The translations under genes and the position numbers were made by a program. From Candidatus Omnitrophota bacterium (lineage in GTDB: Bacteria > Omnitrophota > Gorgyraeia > Zapsychrales > Zapsychraceae): DNA of 5,294 nucleotides. Below, in pieces: positions 4,766 through 5,294 of this stretch; position 1 is the first letter of the stretch, and the number at the start of each line of letters is the position of its first letter. Under the pieces are notes generated by a model that searched no databases, had not been told where the DNA came from, and was given only the letters and a program-made list of their open reading frames with translations. The DNA is taken from contig JAGOSC010000098.1 of the NCBI GenBank assembly GCA_018062515.1, positions 1 to 5,294 on the forward strand. Reading direction: 5' to 3'.

Positions 4766-5294
4766 TTATGATTCCGCGGGATTTCTTTTCTGATGCAGAC
4801 TTTGCTCAAACTGCTTAATAGCCGCCATTTTACCTAATACTTGTAAAACATCGCCACCGTCAATCACCGTTGCCCCGTTAGGAACGTAAAAATTTCCATC
4901 CCGGCAAACAAGTACGACTAAACATTCGTCTGGGACACCGATTTCAAATAATCTTTGTCCAACAGCTGACGCATTGTACGGAATAATCACTTCTTCTAAA
5001 TCGGCATCAATGCCGCCTCTTTTTTCAAATTCGATGGGAAATGTTTGTTTTTGAGTTGCTGGCCCTTCCACCTTTAATAATTTCGAAACATATCGAATCG
5101 ATGTTCCCTGTAAAAATATGGATGTTAAGACAATAAAAAAAACGATATTAAAAATCATCTCAGAGCCCGGCAAATTAACCAACAATGGAAACGTTGCCAA
5201 AATAATAGGAACAGCTCCTCTTAATCCAACCCACGATAATAATAATTTCTCATTTGTTTTTACTTTGCTGAAAAATAAAGCGATAAATATGCTG
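4766..5294 (-). CDS. CPA1-family cation/proton antiporter, NhaP2/CvrA type (partial, C-terminal part)
   Basis: This is the C-terminal 175 residues of an inner-membrane monovalent cation/H+ antiporter (K+/H+ in characterised NhaP2/CvrA proteins). The frame is open to the window edge, so the N-terminal two thirds lie outside. The visible part begins in the membrane domain: SIFIALFFSK, then LLLSWVGLRGAVPIILATFP (about 17-36), the strongly conserved last part of the CPA1 core, and a final membrane helix (FNIVFFIVLTSIFLQGTS, 48-65). A cytoplasmic segment with a TrkA-C-like (RCK C-terminal) domain follows (about 92-160: LEEVIIPYNASAVGQRLFEIG, which I read across the first strand and helix, and VIDGGDVLQVLG), probably binding a regulatory ligand. 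A TTG at 5200 is an internal leucine, not a start. There is no obvious terminator before the Rrf2 promoter. No functional link to sulfate uptake is evident. Confidence 0.92.
   Translation of the reverse strand, partial: SIFIALFFSKVKTNEKLLLSWVGLRGAVPIILATFPLLVNLPGSEMIFNIVFFIVLTSIFLQGTSIRYVSKLLKVEGPATQKQTFPIEFEKRGGIDADLEEVIIPYNASAVGQRLFEIGVPDECLVVLVCRDGNFYVPNGATVIDGGDVLQVLGKMAAIKQFEQSLHQKRNPAES

Noticed and set aside
4766..5200. A separate 144-residue protein starting at TTG 5200
   Set aside because: The frame continues upstream to the window edge through the conserved antiporter segment WVGLRGAVPII, so the TTG is an internal leucine codon.
1..5294. tRNA, rRNA, CRISPR array, insertion sequence or phage signals
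   Set aside because: No regularly spaced repeats, terminal inverted repeats, transposase fragments or cloverleaf-like segments were seen; the window is an ordinary transport locus.

Overview
The window is an AT-rich stretch from a Gram-negative bacterium: it encodes an outer-membrane porin and a periplasmic binding protein with a Sec signal peptide. All six recognisable genes lie on the minus strand, so the biological reading direction is from high to low coordinates. The sequence does not fix the phylum. The gene content (OprP/O-type porin, Sbp, CysT, CysW, an OscA-like remnant, NhaP2-type antiporter) resembles proteobacterial sulfate loci, but the low GC and TTA/AAA-rich codon use leave other Gram-negative phyla open.

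Reading 5' to 3' on the minus strand: (1) 5294-4766 is the C-terminal part of a CPA1 cation/proton antiporter (NhaP2/CvrA type) with a TrkA-C-like tail. (2) 4765-4703 holds a strong sigma70-type promoter, with a 15-bp palindrome overlapping its -10 box. (3) 4702-4247 is an Rrf2-family repressor with four cysteines, a likely Fe-S sensor. (4) 4246-4016 has no intact gene. It holds what looks like a decayed DUF2292/YezD/OscA gene (4203-4090), three phased TTAACC repeats and the porin ribosome binding site. (5) 4015-2642 is a phosphate-selective-porin-family (OprP/OprO) porin. (6) 2610-1600 is the sulfate-binding protein Sbp. (7) 1599-1467 holds two hairpins, the second terminator-like, and a tiny ORF that ends one base before cysT. 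(8) 1466-630 is cysT and 630-1 is the start of cysW, joined by a TAATG overlap. cysW runs off the left edge; cysA would be expected next.

Together the genes form a sulfate acquisition module: porin for entry across the outer membrane, Sbp for periplasmic capture, CysT/CysW as the inner-membrane channel, and an Rrf2 regulator just upstream that probably reads sulfur, cysteine or Fe-S status. The antiporter appears to be an unrelated neighbour. The points most worth a second look are the OscA-like remnant at the position where oscA precedes sbp-cysTWA in Pseudomonas, and the terminator-like hairpin between sbp and cysT, which could set a high ratio of binding protein to permease.
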